Shown here: in pieces, positions 46,700 through 56,284 of the stretch | Numbering within the stretch: the first letter of the stretch is position 1 | Layout: the number at the start of each line of letters is the position of its first letter | Source: Acinetobacter corruptisaponis | Lineage (GTDB): Bacteria > Pseudomonadota > Gammaproteobacteria > Pseudomonadales > Moraxellaceae | Direction of reading: 5' to 3' | NCBI RefSeq assembly: GCF_030053775.1 | Contig: NZ_CP125669.1 | Location: 3,467,962-3,531,961, forward strand | Length of the DNA: 64,000 nucleotides | The notes under the pieces: generated by a model | What the model saw: the letters and a program-made list of their open reading frames with translations, nothing else | What the model was told of the DNA's origin: nothing | Database searches by the model: none | Position numbers and translations under genes: made by a program

Positions 46700-47674
46700 T
46701 TAATGATAACTTGTTACGCGTTCCACTTCATTTTTAGAACCGATAATCACAGGAACTCGTTGGTGTAACTCAGTTGGCTGGATGTCCATAATGCGAACAC
46801 GCCCTGTTGTAGATGCACCACCAGCCTGTTCAATCAGCATGCTCATTGGGTTCGCTTCATACATCAGACGTAAACGCCCAGCTTTTTTCGGATCTTTTAA
46901 ATCGTAAGGGTAAAGGAAGATACCACCACGGCACAGGATACGATGAATATCACCGACCATACACGCCACCCAACGCATGTTGAAATCTTTTTCACGGACT
47001 GAGGTTTTTCCAGCCAACAGTTCATCAATATAACGTTTTACAGGATTTTCCCAGTGGCGTTGATTGGATGAATTGATTGCAAATTCCTGAGTATCTACTG
47101 AAACCTGAACCTGTTCAGTCGTAAGCAGGAAAGTTTGTGTCGTTGGATCAAATGTGAAGAAAGCAACGCCTGCACCTACAGTAAGCGCCAGCATGGTGGA
47201 TGGACCATACAGTACATAGCCAGCAGCGACCTGTGCTGTGCCTGCCTGCATAAAGTCAGCAGATTGAGTTACGGCATTTTTAGCAGGTAAGATTGAGAAA
47301 ATCGTACCCACACACATATTGATGTCAATATTGCTTGAACCATCAAGTGGGTCAAACAAAACTAGATATTTACCATTTTCCTGTGCAGGCGTGAAGTCAT
47401 CCAGCTCTTCTGAGGCCAAGCCACCCACCTGTGGATGAACTTTCAGGGCATCAATTAAGTAATCGTTTGAAATGACATCCAGCTTTTTTTGTGTTTCGCC
47501 CTGAACATTTTCATTGCCCGCACTGCCTAAAATACCTGCCAGGGCACCTTTTTGCAGAGCCTGGTCAATGGTTTTGCATGTGTTTGCAATTGTTTCAATG
47601 ACCTGAGCCAACTCTGGTGTCAAATTCCCATTTTGTTGTTGTAAATATTGGGACAAAGTAAGGTTTGACGACAT
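46700..47674 (-). CDS. fbp: Fructose-1,6-bisphosphatase class 1
   Basis: Fbp converts fructose-1,6-bisphosphate to fructose-6-phosphate, the key step of gluconeogenesis. The 324-aa product has NEN-V-type N-terminal [11 protein letters not shown], the metal-binding signature [15 protein letters not shown], and a C-terminal [16 protein letters not shown]. For an organism lacking a complete glycolytic uptake route this enzyme is essential on organic acids. The start is at 47674; a small divergent gene begins 173 bp away. Confidence 0.97.
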   Translation of the reverse strand: MSSNLTLSQYLQQQNGNLTPELAQVIETIANTCKTIDQALQKGALAGILGSAGNENVQGETQKKLDVISNDYLIDALKVHPQVGGLASEELDDFTPAQENGKYLVLFDPLDGSSNIDINMCVGTIFSILPAKNAVTQSADFMQAGTAQVAAGYVLYGPSTMLALTVGAGVAFFTFDPTTQTFLLTTEQVQVSVDTQEFAINSSNQRHWENPVKRYIDELLAGKTSVREKDFNMRWVACMVGDIHRILCRGGIFLYPYDLKDPKKAGRLRLMYEANPMSMLIEQAGGASTTGRVRIMDIQPTELHQRVPVIIGSKNEVERVTSYH

Positions 47675-47847
47675 ATTGAATAGCTCCGATTTTGCTGCAT
47701 CAAAATTGATAAAAGAATGCCGCTATTCTAGATGAGAACGCCAAAAAATAAAAATTATCTTACTTTATTTATGTTGCTTTTATGATTACAAGTATTCATT
47801 TACATGCTATGTTGGGTGCATATTAGACAGGATGTTTGGAGAATAAA

Positions 47848-48042
47848 ATGTCAACCAAGAATTTTGAAGCGACCCCCACCCCAAGTGAGCCGATTAGTTT
47901 GGATGAAATTTCCAAGGAAAATGTGAAAGATGCCTGGAAAGATTATGAAGCCAAGCCTGAATATAAGGACTTTAATAAGCACGATATGATTGAGTCGATG
48001 CAGTCATCTAAACAGGATGATAATACCCAACATCAGCCATAA
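47848..48042 (+). CDS. Small charged protein of unknown function (64 aa)
   Basis: ATG at 47848 follows GGAG by 6-7 bp. The product is hydrophilic and Lys/Asp/Glu/Gln-rich, with a Pro/Thr head (NFEATPTPSEPISLDE), an amphipathic middle (VKDAWKDYEAKPEYKDF) and a Gln-rich tail. No signal or helix is seen. A strong terminator follows, which supports a real transcript. Family unknown. Confidence 0.65.
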   Translation: MSTKNFEATPTPSEPISLDEISKENVKDAWKDYEAKPEYKDFNKHDMIESMQSSKQDDNTQHQP

Positions 48043-48071
48043 AAAATGCTCACATGATGTGAGCATTTTTT
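48041..48071. terminator. Bidirectional terminator between small gene and pal
   Basis: Perfect 13-bp stem AAAAAATGCTCAC / GTGAGCATTTTTT with a 5-nt loop; the plus-strand gene ends inside its left arm. Confidence 0.9.
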
Positions 48072-48080
48072 CTTAAAGCA

Positions 48081-48647
48081 TTATCTTAACAACGGTGGGA
48101 CAGCTTCATAGTTGATTTCAACACGGCGGTTTTCTTTCCATGCAGCTTCATTATGCCCCTGATTCACAGGAGCTTCTTTACCATAGCTTACAGCTTCAAG
48201 CTGCTGTGGATTTACACCATTGGTGATTAAAAAGCTTTCTACAGCTTTAGCGCGGCGTTCGCCAAGTGCCATGTTATATTCACGTGTACCACGCTCATCG
48301 GTATGGCCTGTTAAAGCAATTTTTGAATTGGCATTTGCAACAAGAAATTGGGCATGTGCTTGTAATGTTTGATAATCTTCCTGAGATAAGTCGCTGCTGT
48401 CATAGTCAAAATGTACAACACGTTTTGCTAAAAATGCTTTATTCGCTGCGGTTACGCCTTTTGAGGACGCACCTGCCAAGTTTTGTGCATTTAATGCAGC
48501 ATCTTCACTTAGACCATCGGTACTTACCGTTGTTGCGCTGTTTGGCGTATTACCTGCGGTAATTTCAGCAGCAGGTTTACGGCTGGCACAGCCTGTAAAA
48601 ACCAAGGTCGCTGCGAGTAAGGGAAGTGTAAGATATTTAATATTCAT
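48081..48647 (-). CDS. pal: Peptidoglycan-associated lipoprotein Pal
   Basis: Pal anchors the outer membrane to peptidoglycan and works with TolB. The start at 48647 gives a lipoprotein signal (lipobox VFTGC) and 188 aa. The C-terminal OmpA-like domain (about 85-185) has VHFDYDSSDLS, the peptidoglycan-binding TGHTDERGTREYN and LGERRAKAVESFL. The distance to tolB is 22 bp, completing ruvAB-ybgC-tolQRAB-pal. Confidence 0.97.
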   Translation of the reverse strand: MNIKYLTLPLLAATLVFTGCASRKPAAEITAGNTPNSATTVSTDGLSEDAALNAQNLAGASSKGVTAANKAFLAKRVVHFDYDSSDLSQEDYQTLQAHAQFLVANANSKIALTGHTDERGTREYNMALGERRAKAVESFLITNGVNPQQLEAVSYGKEAPVNQGHNEAAWKENRRVEINYEAVPPLLR

Positions 48648-48669
48648 ATGTTTCTCCAATTAATCAAAT

Positions 48670-49953
48670 TTATTTGGGTGCCCAAGCTGGTTCCCGAACT
48701 TCACCTTGCTCACTTGGTAAGTTCATACGGAAGCGACCATCTGTTGACATGATAGAGAGTAAGCCGCGCTCTCCCTCACGTGTCGCATAAACCACCATTT
48801 GCCCATTGGGTGAGAAGCTTGGTGATTCGTCCAAACTGGTCGGTGTCAGGATATTGGTAATGCCTGTATTAATATCCTGAATGGCAACTTTATAGTTGCT
48901 TCCACTTGGACGATGAACTAATGCAATTTTTTTACCATCCGCACTTAATGTGCCACGGGCATTGAACGCACCTTTGAATGTTAAGCGTTTAACTGAACCA
49001 TCATCAAAACGATAGCTATAAATTTGTGGAGAACCGCCACGGTCAGAAGTGAAGATAAATGACTTACCATCTGGTGCATAACGTGCTTCGGTATCAATCG
49101 CTGAATCGTTGGTCATCCGCTTGACTTGGCGGCTGGCTAAGTCCATTTGATAGATTTCAGGGTTACCATGCATTGAAGCGGTAAAGAGCATGGACTTACC
49201 ATCTGGTGAAAAGCTTGGTGCACCATTCAAGCCCCTGAAGCTTGCTAAAACTTCACGCTGTCCTGAGGCCAAGTCTTGAAGATAGATTGCAGGGCGTTTG
49301 GTTTCAAAAGAAACGTAGGCAATTTTCTTTGCGTCTGGTGTCCAGGCTGGGGAGAGGATTGGATCGCGTGATGAAAGAACAGTTTTAGGTTGTTCGCCAT
49401 CGGTATCGGCAACCTGAAGGGTATAACGTTGGGCTGGCGTTGCCTGATTGCGTAGTACATAGGCGATACGGCCACTAAAGTCACCCGCAATACCTGTCAA
49501 TGCCTGATAAATCGCATCACTGATCATATGTCCAGCTTGGCGAATACGGGAGCTTGGTACAGTCAAAACTTCATTGAGTAGATATTGTTGTTTCTGTACA
49601 TCATACAACTGGTATTGAATTTCAAATGTATTGGCATCAACCGTTTTCATCTGCCCGACAACAACATAGGGAACACCAGCATTCTGCCAGTCACCAGCCT
49701 GAATCTGATCAATACTTGCAGTGGCAGGTAAGTTTTGTGATGCACTGGTAAAACGACCTGAACGGTTTAGGTCGCTTTCAACAATTGGATAAACCGCCCT
49801 ATCATTGGTAAATGGCACAATCGCAATTTTAGGAGCCTGTTCAGGTGCCTTGGCGATTTCAAGATGGAGTTGTGCGAAAGTTGCTGTTGGAACAACAGTG
49901 CTAATCGCAGTAAAAACTGCTAAGGAGATGAGGTGTTTACGAGTCTTGTCCAT
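48670..49953 (-). CDS. tolB: Tol-Pal system protein TolB
   Basis: TolB is a periplasmic beta-propeller that binds Pal and TolA. The 427-aa product has a signal peptide (AVFTAISTVVPTATFA), an N-terminal alpha/beta domain (IAIVPFTNDRAVYP) and six-blade propeller repeats such as DPILSPAWTPDAKKIAYVSF, APSFSPDGKSMLFTAS, ARYAPDGKSFIFTSD and PSFSPNGQMVVYAT. It begins 99 bp after tolA, the widest gap of the tol cluster. Confidence 0.97.
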   Translation of the reverse strand: MDKTRKHLISLAVFTAISTVVPTATFAQLHLEIAKAPEQAPKIAIVPFTNDRAVYPIVESDLNRSGRFTSASQNLPATASIDQIQAGDWQNAGVPYVVVGQMKTVDANTFEIQYQLYDVQKQQYLLNEVLTVPSSRIRQAGHMISDAIYQALTGIAGDFSGRIAYVLRNQATPAQRYTLQVADTDGEQPKTVLSSRDPILSPAWTPDAKKIAYVSFETKRPAIYLQDLASGQREVLASFRGLNGAPSFSPDGKSMLFTASMHGNPEIYQMDLASRQVKRMTNDSAIDTEARYAPDGKSFIFTSDRGGSPQIYSYRFDDGSVKRLTFKGAFNARGTLSADGKKIALVHRPSGSNYKVAIQDINTGITNILTPTSLDESPSFSPNGQMVVYATREGERGLLSIMSTDGRFRMNLPSEQGEVREPAWAPK

Positions 49954-50052
49954 AATTACAATAATTTGTGTCGTATTGTTGTGGCTGTTGATTATTTAAC
50001 ATAGTTACATGCTTTGTGCTATGACAGGCATGTAACTATTCACGATAAATTA

Positions 50053-51537
50053 CTATTTTGCTGTGAAACTTGAAGTAAAGCTTCTGGCCTCACGGCGTGC
50101 ATCAGGATCTTCTGGCATTGGATAAGGTGCGGCGGCTCGAACCGCAGCGTCCACACTGGCTTTTACATCAGGATCACTTGCATTTACAACGACTGATAAT
50201 ACTGCACCACTATCACTTAAGGTGACACGAGCAGTTGCCTTTTGACCCGATGAACCTGATGGTATGTCCCAGGCACGTTTAATTTTGCTTTCAAAATCCC
50301 GTTTGGCTGTTGAAGCAACTTTCTTGGCATCAGCCTTTTTCTGCGCTGCTTCCTGTTCAGCTTTTTTAGCGGCAGCAGCTTTGGCTTCTTCTGCATCCGC
50401 TTTTGCTTTAGCGTCGGCATCGGCTTTACGTTTTGCATCGGCTTCAGCTTTAGCATCTGCATCTGCCTTACGCTTGGCTTCAGCATCCGCTTTTGCCTTA
50501 GCGTCGGCATCGGCTTTTTTCTTGGCATCAGCGTCTGCTTTACGTTTTTCTTCAGCAGCCTTGGCTTTGGCATCTGTTTCCGCTTTTTTCTTGGCGTCAG
50601 CATCTGCTTTACGCTTTTCCTCAGCAGCTTTGGCCTTGGCATCTTGCTCAGCTTTTTTCTTGGCATCAGCGTCTGCTTTACGTTTTTCTTCAGCAGCCTT
50701 GGCTTTGGCATCTGTTTCCGCTTTTTTCTTGGCGTCAGCATCTGCTTTACGCTTTTCCTCAGCAGCTTTGGCCTTGGCATCTTGCTCAGCTTTTTTCTTG
50801 GCGTCAGCGTCTGCTTTACGCTTTTCTTCCGCGGCTTTTGCCTTGGCATCTTGTTCAGCTTTCAACTTGGCTGCATTATCTGCCTTGGTTTTAGCGGCCA
50901 GATCAGCTTTACGTTTTGCTTCCTGTTCAGCCGCTTTTGTTTTTGCTATGGCATCTGCCTGACGTTTTTCTTCTGCCTGTTTGGCTTTTGCCTCATTTTC
51001 AGCTTGTCGTTTTTGCTCCGCAGCTTTTGCTTTCACCTCGGCATCGGCTTTACGTTTTTCTTCGGCAGCCTTGGCTTTGGCATCAGCTTCTGCACGTTGT
51101 TTTTGTGCGACAGCTTCCGCTTGCTTCTGTTGTTCTTCTGCCTGTGCTTTTGCTTTTGCGGCTTCCTCAGCCTTACGTTTTTGTTCAGCCAACTTTGCCT
51201 GTTGCGCCTGTTCAGCTTTCAGCTTTTCGGCAGCAAGTTGCTGAGCAGTAGGTGGTGGAGGGGCAACAGGAAGATTTTCAGGCTGAGTTTCATCTACAAT
51301 TGGACTTAATATTTCTTCTGCCTGATTTTCAGCCGTCGTTTCCTGTTCTACAGGTTTTGCCAATGGTGGTGGCAAATCTTCTGGTTTAACTAAAATGGTA
51401 GTTAGCTTTTTAGGCTGCTCAGGTGGTTTACTCAAGCCTAAAAAAAGTAAGCCAACAATGGCGATGGCATGAACGCCGAGTGTAAAACCCAGTGCAATCG
51501 CATTTTGCTTAAAAGGTGGCTCTTGGAATCTTTTCAT
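50053..51537 (-). CDS. tolA: Tol-Pal system protein TolA
   Basis: TolA spans inner membrane and periplasm and transmits force to Pal. The 494-aa product has one membrane helix (FTLGVHAIAIVGLLFLGL, about 15-33), a Pro-rich stretch, then a very long Ala/Lys/Glu coiled rod (about 90-405), and the C-terminal domain III (KRAWDIPSGSSGQKATARVTLSDSG). The rod contains an exact 138-bp tandem duplication. It lies 3 bp after tolR. Rod length usually varies between species. Confidence 0.95.
   Translation of the reverse strand: MKRFQEPPFKQNAIALGFTLGVHAIAIVGLLFLGLSKPPEQPKKLTTILVKPEDLPPPLAKPVEQETTAENQAEEILSPIVDETQPENLPVAPPPPTAQQLAAEKLKAEQAQQAKLAEQKRKAEEAAKAKAQAEEQQKQAEAVAQKQRAEADAKAKAAEEKRKADAEVKAKAAEQKRQAENEAKAKQAEEKRQADAIAKTKAAEQEAKRKADLAAKTKADNAAKLKAEQDAKAKAAEEKRKADADAKKKAEQDAKAKAAEEKRKADADAKKKAETDAKAKAAEEKRKADADAKKKAEQDAKAKAAEEKRKADADAKKKAETDAKAKAAEEKRKADADAKKKADADAKAKADAEAKRKADADAKAEADAKRKADADAKAKADAEEAKAAAAKKAEQEAAQKKADAKKVASTAKRDFESKIKRAWDIPSGSSGQKATARVTLSDSGAVLSVVVNASDPDVKASVDAAVRAAAPYPMPEDPDARREARSFTSSFTAK
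50521..50796 (-). repeat. Exact 138-bp in-frame tandem duplication in tolA
   Basis: Bases 50521-50658 and 50659-50796 are identical by eye. Each codes for 46 residues, made of two 23-residue sub-units of the AAEEKRKADADAKKK type. Silent differences exist between the two halves but not between the two copies, so the duplication is recent. Confidence 0.8.
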
Positions 51538-51540
51538 AAC

Positions 51541-51993
51541 TTATTTTAATGGCTCTGTCAGTAAGCCGACTTGGGTTAAACCTGCTTCTTGTAAACTTGC
51601 CATTAGGGAGACAACTTCCCCATAAGGGCGAGATTTCTCGCCATTCACCAAGACCATAAGCTGTTTATTGTCTTGTTCAGCCTGTTTCTGGGCATCACTT
51701 AAAATGCTTTCAAGCTGCTCATGTGTTAGTGGTTCAGTGCCTTTATTATCTTGATATTGCAGATAAATATTACCATCCTTACCAATTGTGACCATTGCAG
51801 GTATATCTTTGGATTCAATTGGTGTGCTATTGGCTTGTGGCAAATCCACCTTGATCCCACTGGTGATCATTGGTGCAGTGACCATAAAAATGACCAAAAG
51901 CACCAGCATGACATCAATATATGGCACGACATTCATGTCACTTTTCAGTGGCTTCTTGATGCGTTCAAAACGTCCAGATCGTTGAATCGCCAT
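51541..51993 (-). CDS. tolR: Tol-Pal system protein TolR
   Basis: TolR is an ExbD-type stator protein. The 150-aa product has the N-terminal SDMNVVPYIDVMLVLLVIF motif with the conserved membrane Asp (YIDVMLVLL) needed for proton use, then a periplasmic domain (about 60-145). It overlaps tolQ by 1 bp (TAATG). Confidence 0.96.
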   Translation of the reverse strand: MAIQRSGRFERIKKPLKSDMNVVPYIDVMLVLLVIFMVTAPMITSGIKVDLPQANSTPIESKDIPAMVTIGKDGNIYLQYQDNKGTEPLTHEQLESILSDAQKQAEQDNKQLMVLVNGEKSRPYGEVVSLMASLQEAGLTQVGLLTEPLK

Positions 51994-52691
51994 TATGCAT
52001 CTTCCTGTGTCGTTCCAATTGCTTGACGCTGTAACAGGGCAACCATTTCTTCGGCAAATAGGGCACGGTCTGAATAGATGGATTCACCTTTTGCGGTGAA
52101 ATGGTTAAAGGCAAGTACCGCAGGAATTGCGGCAAACAAGCCAATCGCGGTTGCAATCAATGCTTCTGCAATACCAGGTGCCACAGTTGCCAAAGTCACC
52201 TGATCCACTGCGGCAAGACCTATAAAGGCATTCATAATGCCCCAGACTGTACCAAACAGGCCGATATAGGGAGCGACAGAACCAATACTTGCCAATGCGC
52301 CTAGACCTTGCTCCAATCCGCCCTGATCACGGCTTAAGCCAACACGGAGGATACGTTCAGTTCCCTCGATGGTCTGGTTGGTGTCGGCCTTGCGCTTTTG
52401 CAGCTTGAAAAATTCACCCAGCCCCTGATAGAAAATATCTTCCAGCCCATGGCGTTTGGAATTGAGCTGGGCGTTGTTGTATAAAGTGTTCAGTTCGGCA
52501 CCTGACCAGAACATTTTTTGAAAATGCTCATCATCCTGCGCTGCCTTTTTAAAGCCCATATGTAGTTTGGCAATCAAATACCAGCTAAAAATAGAAGCAA
52601 GTAACAGGATCAACATGACCAATTGTACAACAGGGCTTGCCTGTAAAATCAGGTCAGAAATGTGCAGGGAAGATTCTAAATTTGTTGCCAT
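51993..52691 (-). CDS. tolQ: Tol-Pal system protein TolQ
   Basis: TolQ is an ExbB/MotA-type proton-channel subunit that energises TolA. The 232-aa product has an N-terminal helix (VVQLVMLILLLASIFSWYLIA) and two C-terminal helices with GLGALASIGSVAPYIGLFGTVWGI and PGIAEALIATAIGLFAAIPAVLA, the conserved signature. It starts 24 bp after ybgC and is coupled to tolR. Confidence 0.96.
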   Translation of the reverse strand: MATNLESSLHISDLILQASPVVQLVMLILLLASIFSWYLIAKLHMGFKKAAQDDEHFQKMFWSGAELNTLYNNAQLNSKRHGLEDIFYQGLGEFFKLQKRKADTNQTIEGTERILRVGLSRDQGGLEQGLGALASIGSVAPYIGLFGTVWGIMNAFIGLAAVDQVTLATVAPGIAEALIATAIGLFAAIPAVLAFNHFTAKGESIYSDRALFAEEMVALLQRQAIGTTQEDA

Positions 52692-52715
52692 AAGTTGAGT
52701 GCCGAAAGTTTATTT

Positions 52716-53123
52716 TTAGTCCTGTGCCAATTCTTTTTGAATCAGGTCACGAATTTCATCAGGAAGTCTGCGTGGCATCAAATCCTTGTTTAAACATGCC
52801 AACGTAACCTCACCTGAAGCCAGCAAGATTTCACCACGATATATATTTTGTTGCAACACAAATGACGCGGCTTTACACGAAATAACACGTGCTGTAACGG
52901 TAATTAAATCGTCCATTAATATAGGGCGTACATATTTGACCTGAATCTGGTGGACAACAAAGCTGTAATCCTTTTGATGCCAATAGTGTGCGATGCCTGT
53001 GGAGCGTAGCCATTCTGTACGGGCACGTTCCATAAAACGGATGTGATTGGCGTGGTAGACAATCCCACCTGCATCTGTATCTTCGATATATACACGAATA
53101 TTAAATTCAAAATGATTGGCCAT
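52716..53123 (-). CDS. ybgC: Acyl-CoA thioesterase YbgC
   Basis: The 135-aa hotdog-fold thioesterase starts at 53123 (MANHFEF), with AAGGA at 7 bp. The N-terminal IEDTDAGGIVYHANHIRFMERAR holds the catalytic Asp and the family signature, and the rest fits the fold (LITVTARVISCKAASFVLQQNIYRG). It sits at the head of the tol cluster as in Escherichia coli; its exact cell role is unsettled. Confidence 0.93.
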   Translation of the reverse strand: MANHFEFNIRVYIEDTDAGGIVYHANHIRFMERARTEWLRSTGIAHYWHQKDYSFVVHQIQVKYVRPILMDDLITVTARVISCKAASFVLQQNIYRGEILLASGEVTLACLNKDLMPRRLPDEIRDLIQKELAQD

Positions 53124-53182
53124 GATGACGTCCTTATACAAAACTCTCCTGAATATTCAAGAGAGTTGGAAGAAATTTAAAC

Positions 53183-54181
53183 TTATGCTTCTGGCGGGGT
53201 TAATCCAAACTGTAAATACGCCATATTGGTGGCAATACGACCACGTGCAGTACGCATGACATAACCTTGCTGGATGAGATAAGGCTCAATCACATCTTCC
53301 AATGTGCCACTGTCCTCTGCCATCGCAGCAGCTAAAGCCTCTACACCAGCAGGCCCACCATCAAAACGCTCAAGCAACATGCTGAGATAACGGCGATCCA
53401 GCGTATCCAAACCTGCCTTATCCACATTCAGCATATCCAAGGCACGCTGGGCCATATCCTGAGTCACTTCACCTGTACCCTTGACTTGGGCATAGTCACG
53501 AACTCGACGTAACAGACGGTTGGCAATACGTGGTGTTCCTCGGGCACGGCGTGCAATTTCAGCAGAGCCTTCGTGTGTGATTGGTACATCCATCAAGTTT
53601 GCTGAACGTGTGACAATATGGGTTAAGTCCTCAACTGAATAGAACTCTAGACGTTGCACAATCCCGAAACGGTCACGTAAGGGTGAGGTGAGCAGGCCAG
53701 CACGGGTAGTGGCTGCAACCAGTGTAAATGGAGGCAAGTCCAGTTTAATTGAACGGGCAGCGGGGCCTTCGCCAATCATGATATCCAACTGATAATCTTC
53801 CATCGCTGGATAAAGAATTTCTTCAATCACTGGAGAAAGGCGGTGGATTTCATCAATAAAAAGAACATCCCCCTCTTCAAGATTGGTCAGCATTGCGGCC
53901 AAATCGCCTGCACGTTCCAACACAGGACCAGAGGTTGATTTTAAATTACCACCCATTTCCCGAGCGATAATGTTGGCAAGCGTGGTTTTACCTAAACCAG
54001 GTGGGCCAAAAATTAGAGTATGGTCAAGCGCTTCACCACGTCCACGTGCGGCACCAATGAAGATTTCCATTTGTTCACGGACGACAGGCTGTCCAATATA
54101 GTCTGCCAATGAAGTTGGACGAATTGCACGATCAAAATGATCTTCTGGTTTTTCTGTTCCGCTAATAAGACGATCTTGCAT
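53183..54181 (-). CDS. ruvB: Holliday junction DNA helicase RuvB
   Basis: RuvB is the AAA+ motor for branch migration. The 332-aa product has Walker [11 protein letters not shown], Walker B FIDEIHR, the AATTRAG sensor and arginine finger region, and the C-terminal winged-helix domain ([17 protein letters not shown]). It follows ruvA by 7 bp. Confidence 0.98.
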   Translation of the reverse strand: MQDRLISGTEKPEDHFDRAIRPTSLADYIGQPVVREQMEIFIGAARGRGEALDHTLIFGPPGLGKTTLANIIAREMGGNLKSTSGPVLERAGDLAAMLTNLEEGDVLFIDEIHRLSPVIEEILYPAMEDYQLDIMIGEGPAARSIKLDLPPFTLVAATTRAGLLTSPLRDRFGIVQRLEFYSVEDLTHIVTRSANLMDVPITHEGSAEIARRARGTPRIANRLLRRVRDYAQVKGTGEVTQDMAQRALDMLNVDKAGLDTLDRRYLSMLLERFDGGPAGVEALAAAMAEDSGTLEDVIEPYLIQQGYVMRTARGRIATNMAYLQFGLTPPEA

Positions 54182-54188
54182 ATAGGTA

Positions 54189-54797
54189 TTACTTCATCAT
54201 GGATTTAAGTGCCGCACGAATAATATCGGCAGATTCTGTATAGTCTGCCTTAACGGCTGCAACCGCTTTTTGTGCCTCAGCAGGTTTATAGCCGAGTGAC
54301 TGCAATGCCGCTTCGGCTTCAGCAACAGGTGAGTTTGCCATAAACTGGATTTGAGCCGTGGTTGAGCTTGCATTGCTACTACTGGTTGACTGTGCTAAGG
54401 CCTTGAAACGGTCCCGTAATTCAATCATTAACCGTTCAGCCGTTTTTTTACCTACACCAGGAACCTTGATCAGGGTATTGATGTCATCGTGTTCAATGGT
54501 ATGAATTAATAATTCAACACTTAAAGTGGATAATATCCCCAAAGCCACTTTAGGACCGACACCATTCACTTTCAGTAATGTGCGAAAAATGGTTTTTTCC
54601 TGCGCATCGTTAAAGCCATAGAGTTGCTGGGCATCTTCACGGACCACCAAGTGTGTCCATAATGTCACTTTCTGGCCCTTTTGTAATTGGCAAAATGTCG
54701 AAAGTGGTGTGTCGATTTCATAGCCAACGCCATTCACATTTAACAGTACTGTTGGGGCTTCCAAGGCAAACACTTCGCCAATTAAACATCCGATCAT
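54189..54797 (-). CDS. ruvA: Holliday junction helicase subunit RuvA
   Basis: RuvA binds four-way junctions as a tetramer and loads RuvB. The 202-aa product has the OB domain with [12 protein letters not shown], two helix-hairpin-helix motifs ([35 protein letters not shown]) and the C-terminal domain ([22 protein letters not shown]) that touches RuvB. It is the first gene of the long minus-strand cluster. Confidence 0.98.
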   Translation of the reverse strand: MIGCLIGEVFALEAPTVLLNVNGVGYEIDTPLSTFCQLQKGQKVTLWTHLVVREDAQQLYGFNDAQEKTIFRTLLKVNGVGPKVALGILSTLSVELLIHTIEHDDINTLIKVPGVGKKTAERLMIELRDRFKALAQSTSSSNASSTTAQIQFMANSPVAEAEAALQSLGYKPAEAQKAVAAVKADYTESADIIRAALKSMMK

Positions 54798-54943
54798 TGA
54801 GTTATTTTCACTTGTTTGTTAATGGTTGAATAGTAGAGGCCATTTGCTCTAAACGCAAAATGGCTTTTCATATTTATTTGTGATTTCGCGTGGATTTTAT
54901 TCAAATCAATCAAAATAAAAATAGCCTGAGTAAATCTTATTTC

Positions 54944-56284
54944 TTAGAAGAACCCAACTTTATTGCCTTGTAACTCCTGTGCCAAACTATAGGCTTGATG
55001 GTCAGAAAACTTACTAATAATATCCAGAACTTGCATAATATTGTGGTAATGGTTGTTTTGGAAATGTGCGCCTGAATGTTGCAATATTGACATCAACCGT
55101 TGTTCCTTAAAGCTTAGGGTTTTATGTGGCATGGTTAAGGGCACAAAAGCATCTAAAATGGTCTGTAAACTTTGATGAGCAATGATTTCCAGACCTGATT
55201 TTTGTGGATGCTCAAAAATCCGATCTTTGGCAAGATTCTTGGCAGTTTGAATACCTGCCTCAATATCAGGTGAACAATATTGGAGTAAACTGCCCCGAAG
55301 CTGTCCTGTCAGGATTTCGTACTGATATTTGGCAAAAGCTGTGGTGACTTCATCGACCAGACGTTTCATCACACGGCCACGCAGGGCGGCGATTTTTTGT
55401 TGCCATGTGGTATGTGGTAAATGCAGCTCTTCTGGGTAGCCATAATCCGCAATCAGGTTCAGGAAAATAGGCTCAACTTCGGCATAATTCAGCATGTTGA
55501 GGATGATGCCATCTTCCAGATCGATCAGGGCATAACAAATATCATCGGCTGCTTCCAATAAATAAGTGAGAGGATGACGGCAATAATGATATTCGCCCAA
55601 CTGAATCAGTCCGAGTTGCTCGGCAATCTGTTTTAAAATTTCTTTTTCAGATTGATAGCAACCAAACTTGGCCCGTTTATGAGAGGGAATGTCGCCTTGT
55701 TCCTCAATGGTTTTGGAGAGCCACGGATATTTTAAATAAGCACCGAGTGTTGCATAGGTTAGACGCATACCGCCATCATCAGGATGATAGTCAATACGGC
55801 TTAACAGACGAAGTCCTTGCGCATTACCCTCAAACTGGCGGACATCGGCTGCTTCTTCTGGCGTGAGTTTAGTTAAAAAGTCCCGATGGGAGGCATCATC
55901 AAACCATTCCCGAATCGCATATTCACCTGCATGGCCAAAAGGTGGATTGCCAATGTCATGGGCCAAACAGGCTGCCTGAATAATCGCACCGACATCCGCA
56001 GGGGAAATCCACATCGGTAGTTCATCTTTAATCTTCTCCGCAGCCAACATACCCAGCGAGCGACCAATACAGGAAACCTCAAGCGAATGAGTAAGGCGGG
56101 TATGGATACCATCATGTTGAGTGAGTGGGTGAACCTGTGTTTTTCTATTTAGTTGACGAAAGCTTTGGGAAAATATAATTCTGTCATAATCTTTGTGGAA
56201 TGGGCTTCGGGCCAATTCTGTACTGCTTTTTTTACTGCCTAAACGAATTGCGGAAAGCAATTCCAACCAACGCATTTGTTCCAT
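54944..56284 (-). CDS. dgt: Deoxyguanosinetriphosphate triphosphohydrolase-like protein
   Basis: The 446-aa HD-domain enzyme splits dNTPs into nucleoside and triphosphate. HD motifs: HTRLTHSLEVSCIGRSLG (first His), ACLAHDIGNPPFGHAGE (His-Asp pair) and EAADDICYALIDLEDG (late Asp). Members are Mg2+-dependent, often favouring dGTP. The start is not certain: the ATG at 56284 has no good ribosome site; ATG 56275 is possible. The substrate spectrum may differ from E. coli Dgt, as the paralogue class is not resolved. Confidence 0.85.
   Translation of the reverse strand: MEQMRWLELLSAIRLGSKKSSTELARSPFHKDYDRIIFSQSFRQLNRKTQVHPLTQHDGIHTRLTHSLEVSCIGRSLGMLAAEKIKDELPMWISPADVGAIIQAACLAHDIGNPPFGHAGEYAIREWFDDASHRDFLTKLTPEEAADVRQFEGNAQGLRLLSRIDYHPDDGGMRLTYATLGAYLKYPWLSKTIEEQGDIPSHKRAKFGCYQSEKEILKQIAEQLGLIQLGEYHYCRHPLTYLLEAADDICYALIDLEDGIILNMLNYAEVEPIFLNLIADYGYPEELHLPHTTWQQKIAALRGRVMKRLVDEVTTAFAKYQYEILTGQLRGSLLQYCSPDIEAGIQTAKNLAKDRIFEHPQKSGLEIIAHQSLQTILDAFVPLTMPHKTLSFKEQRLMSILQHSGAHFQNNHYHNIMQVLDIISKFSDHQAYSLAQELQGNKVGFF

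Noticed and set aside
50521..50796. tolA repeats as a CRISPR or VNTR outside genes
   Set aside because: Repeats are contiguous, in frame and have no unique spacers; they are coding.
50264..51309. Long open frames on the plus strand opposite tolA
   Set aside because: They are the low-complexity Ala/Lys/Glu codon repeats of tolA read backwards, giving Ala/Ser/Phe-rich nonsense. tolA itself fits a known family.
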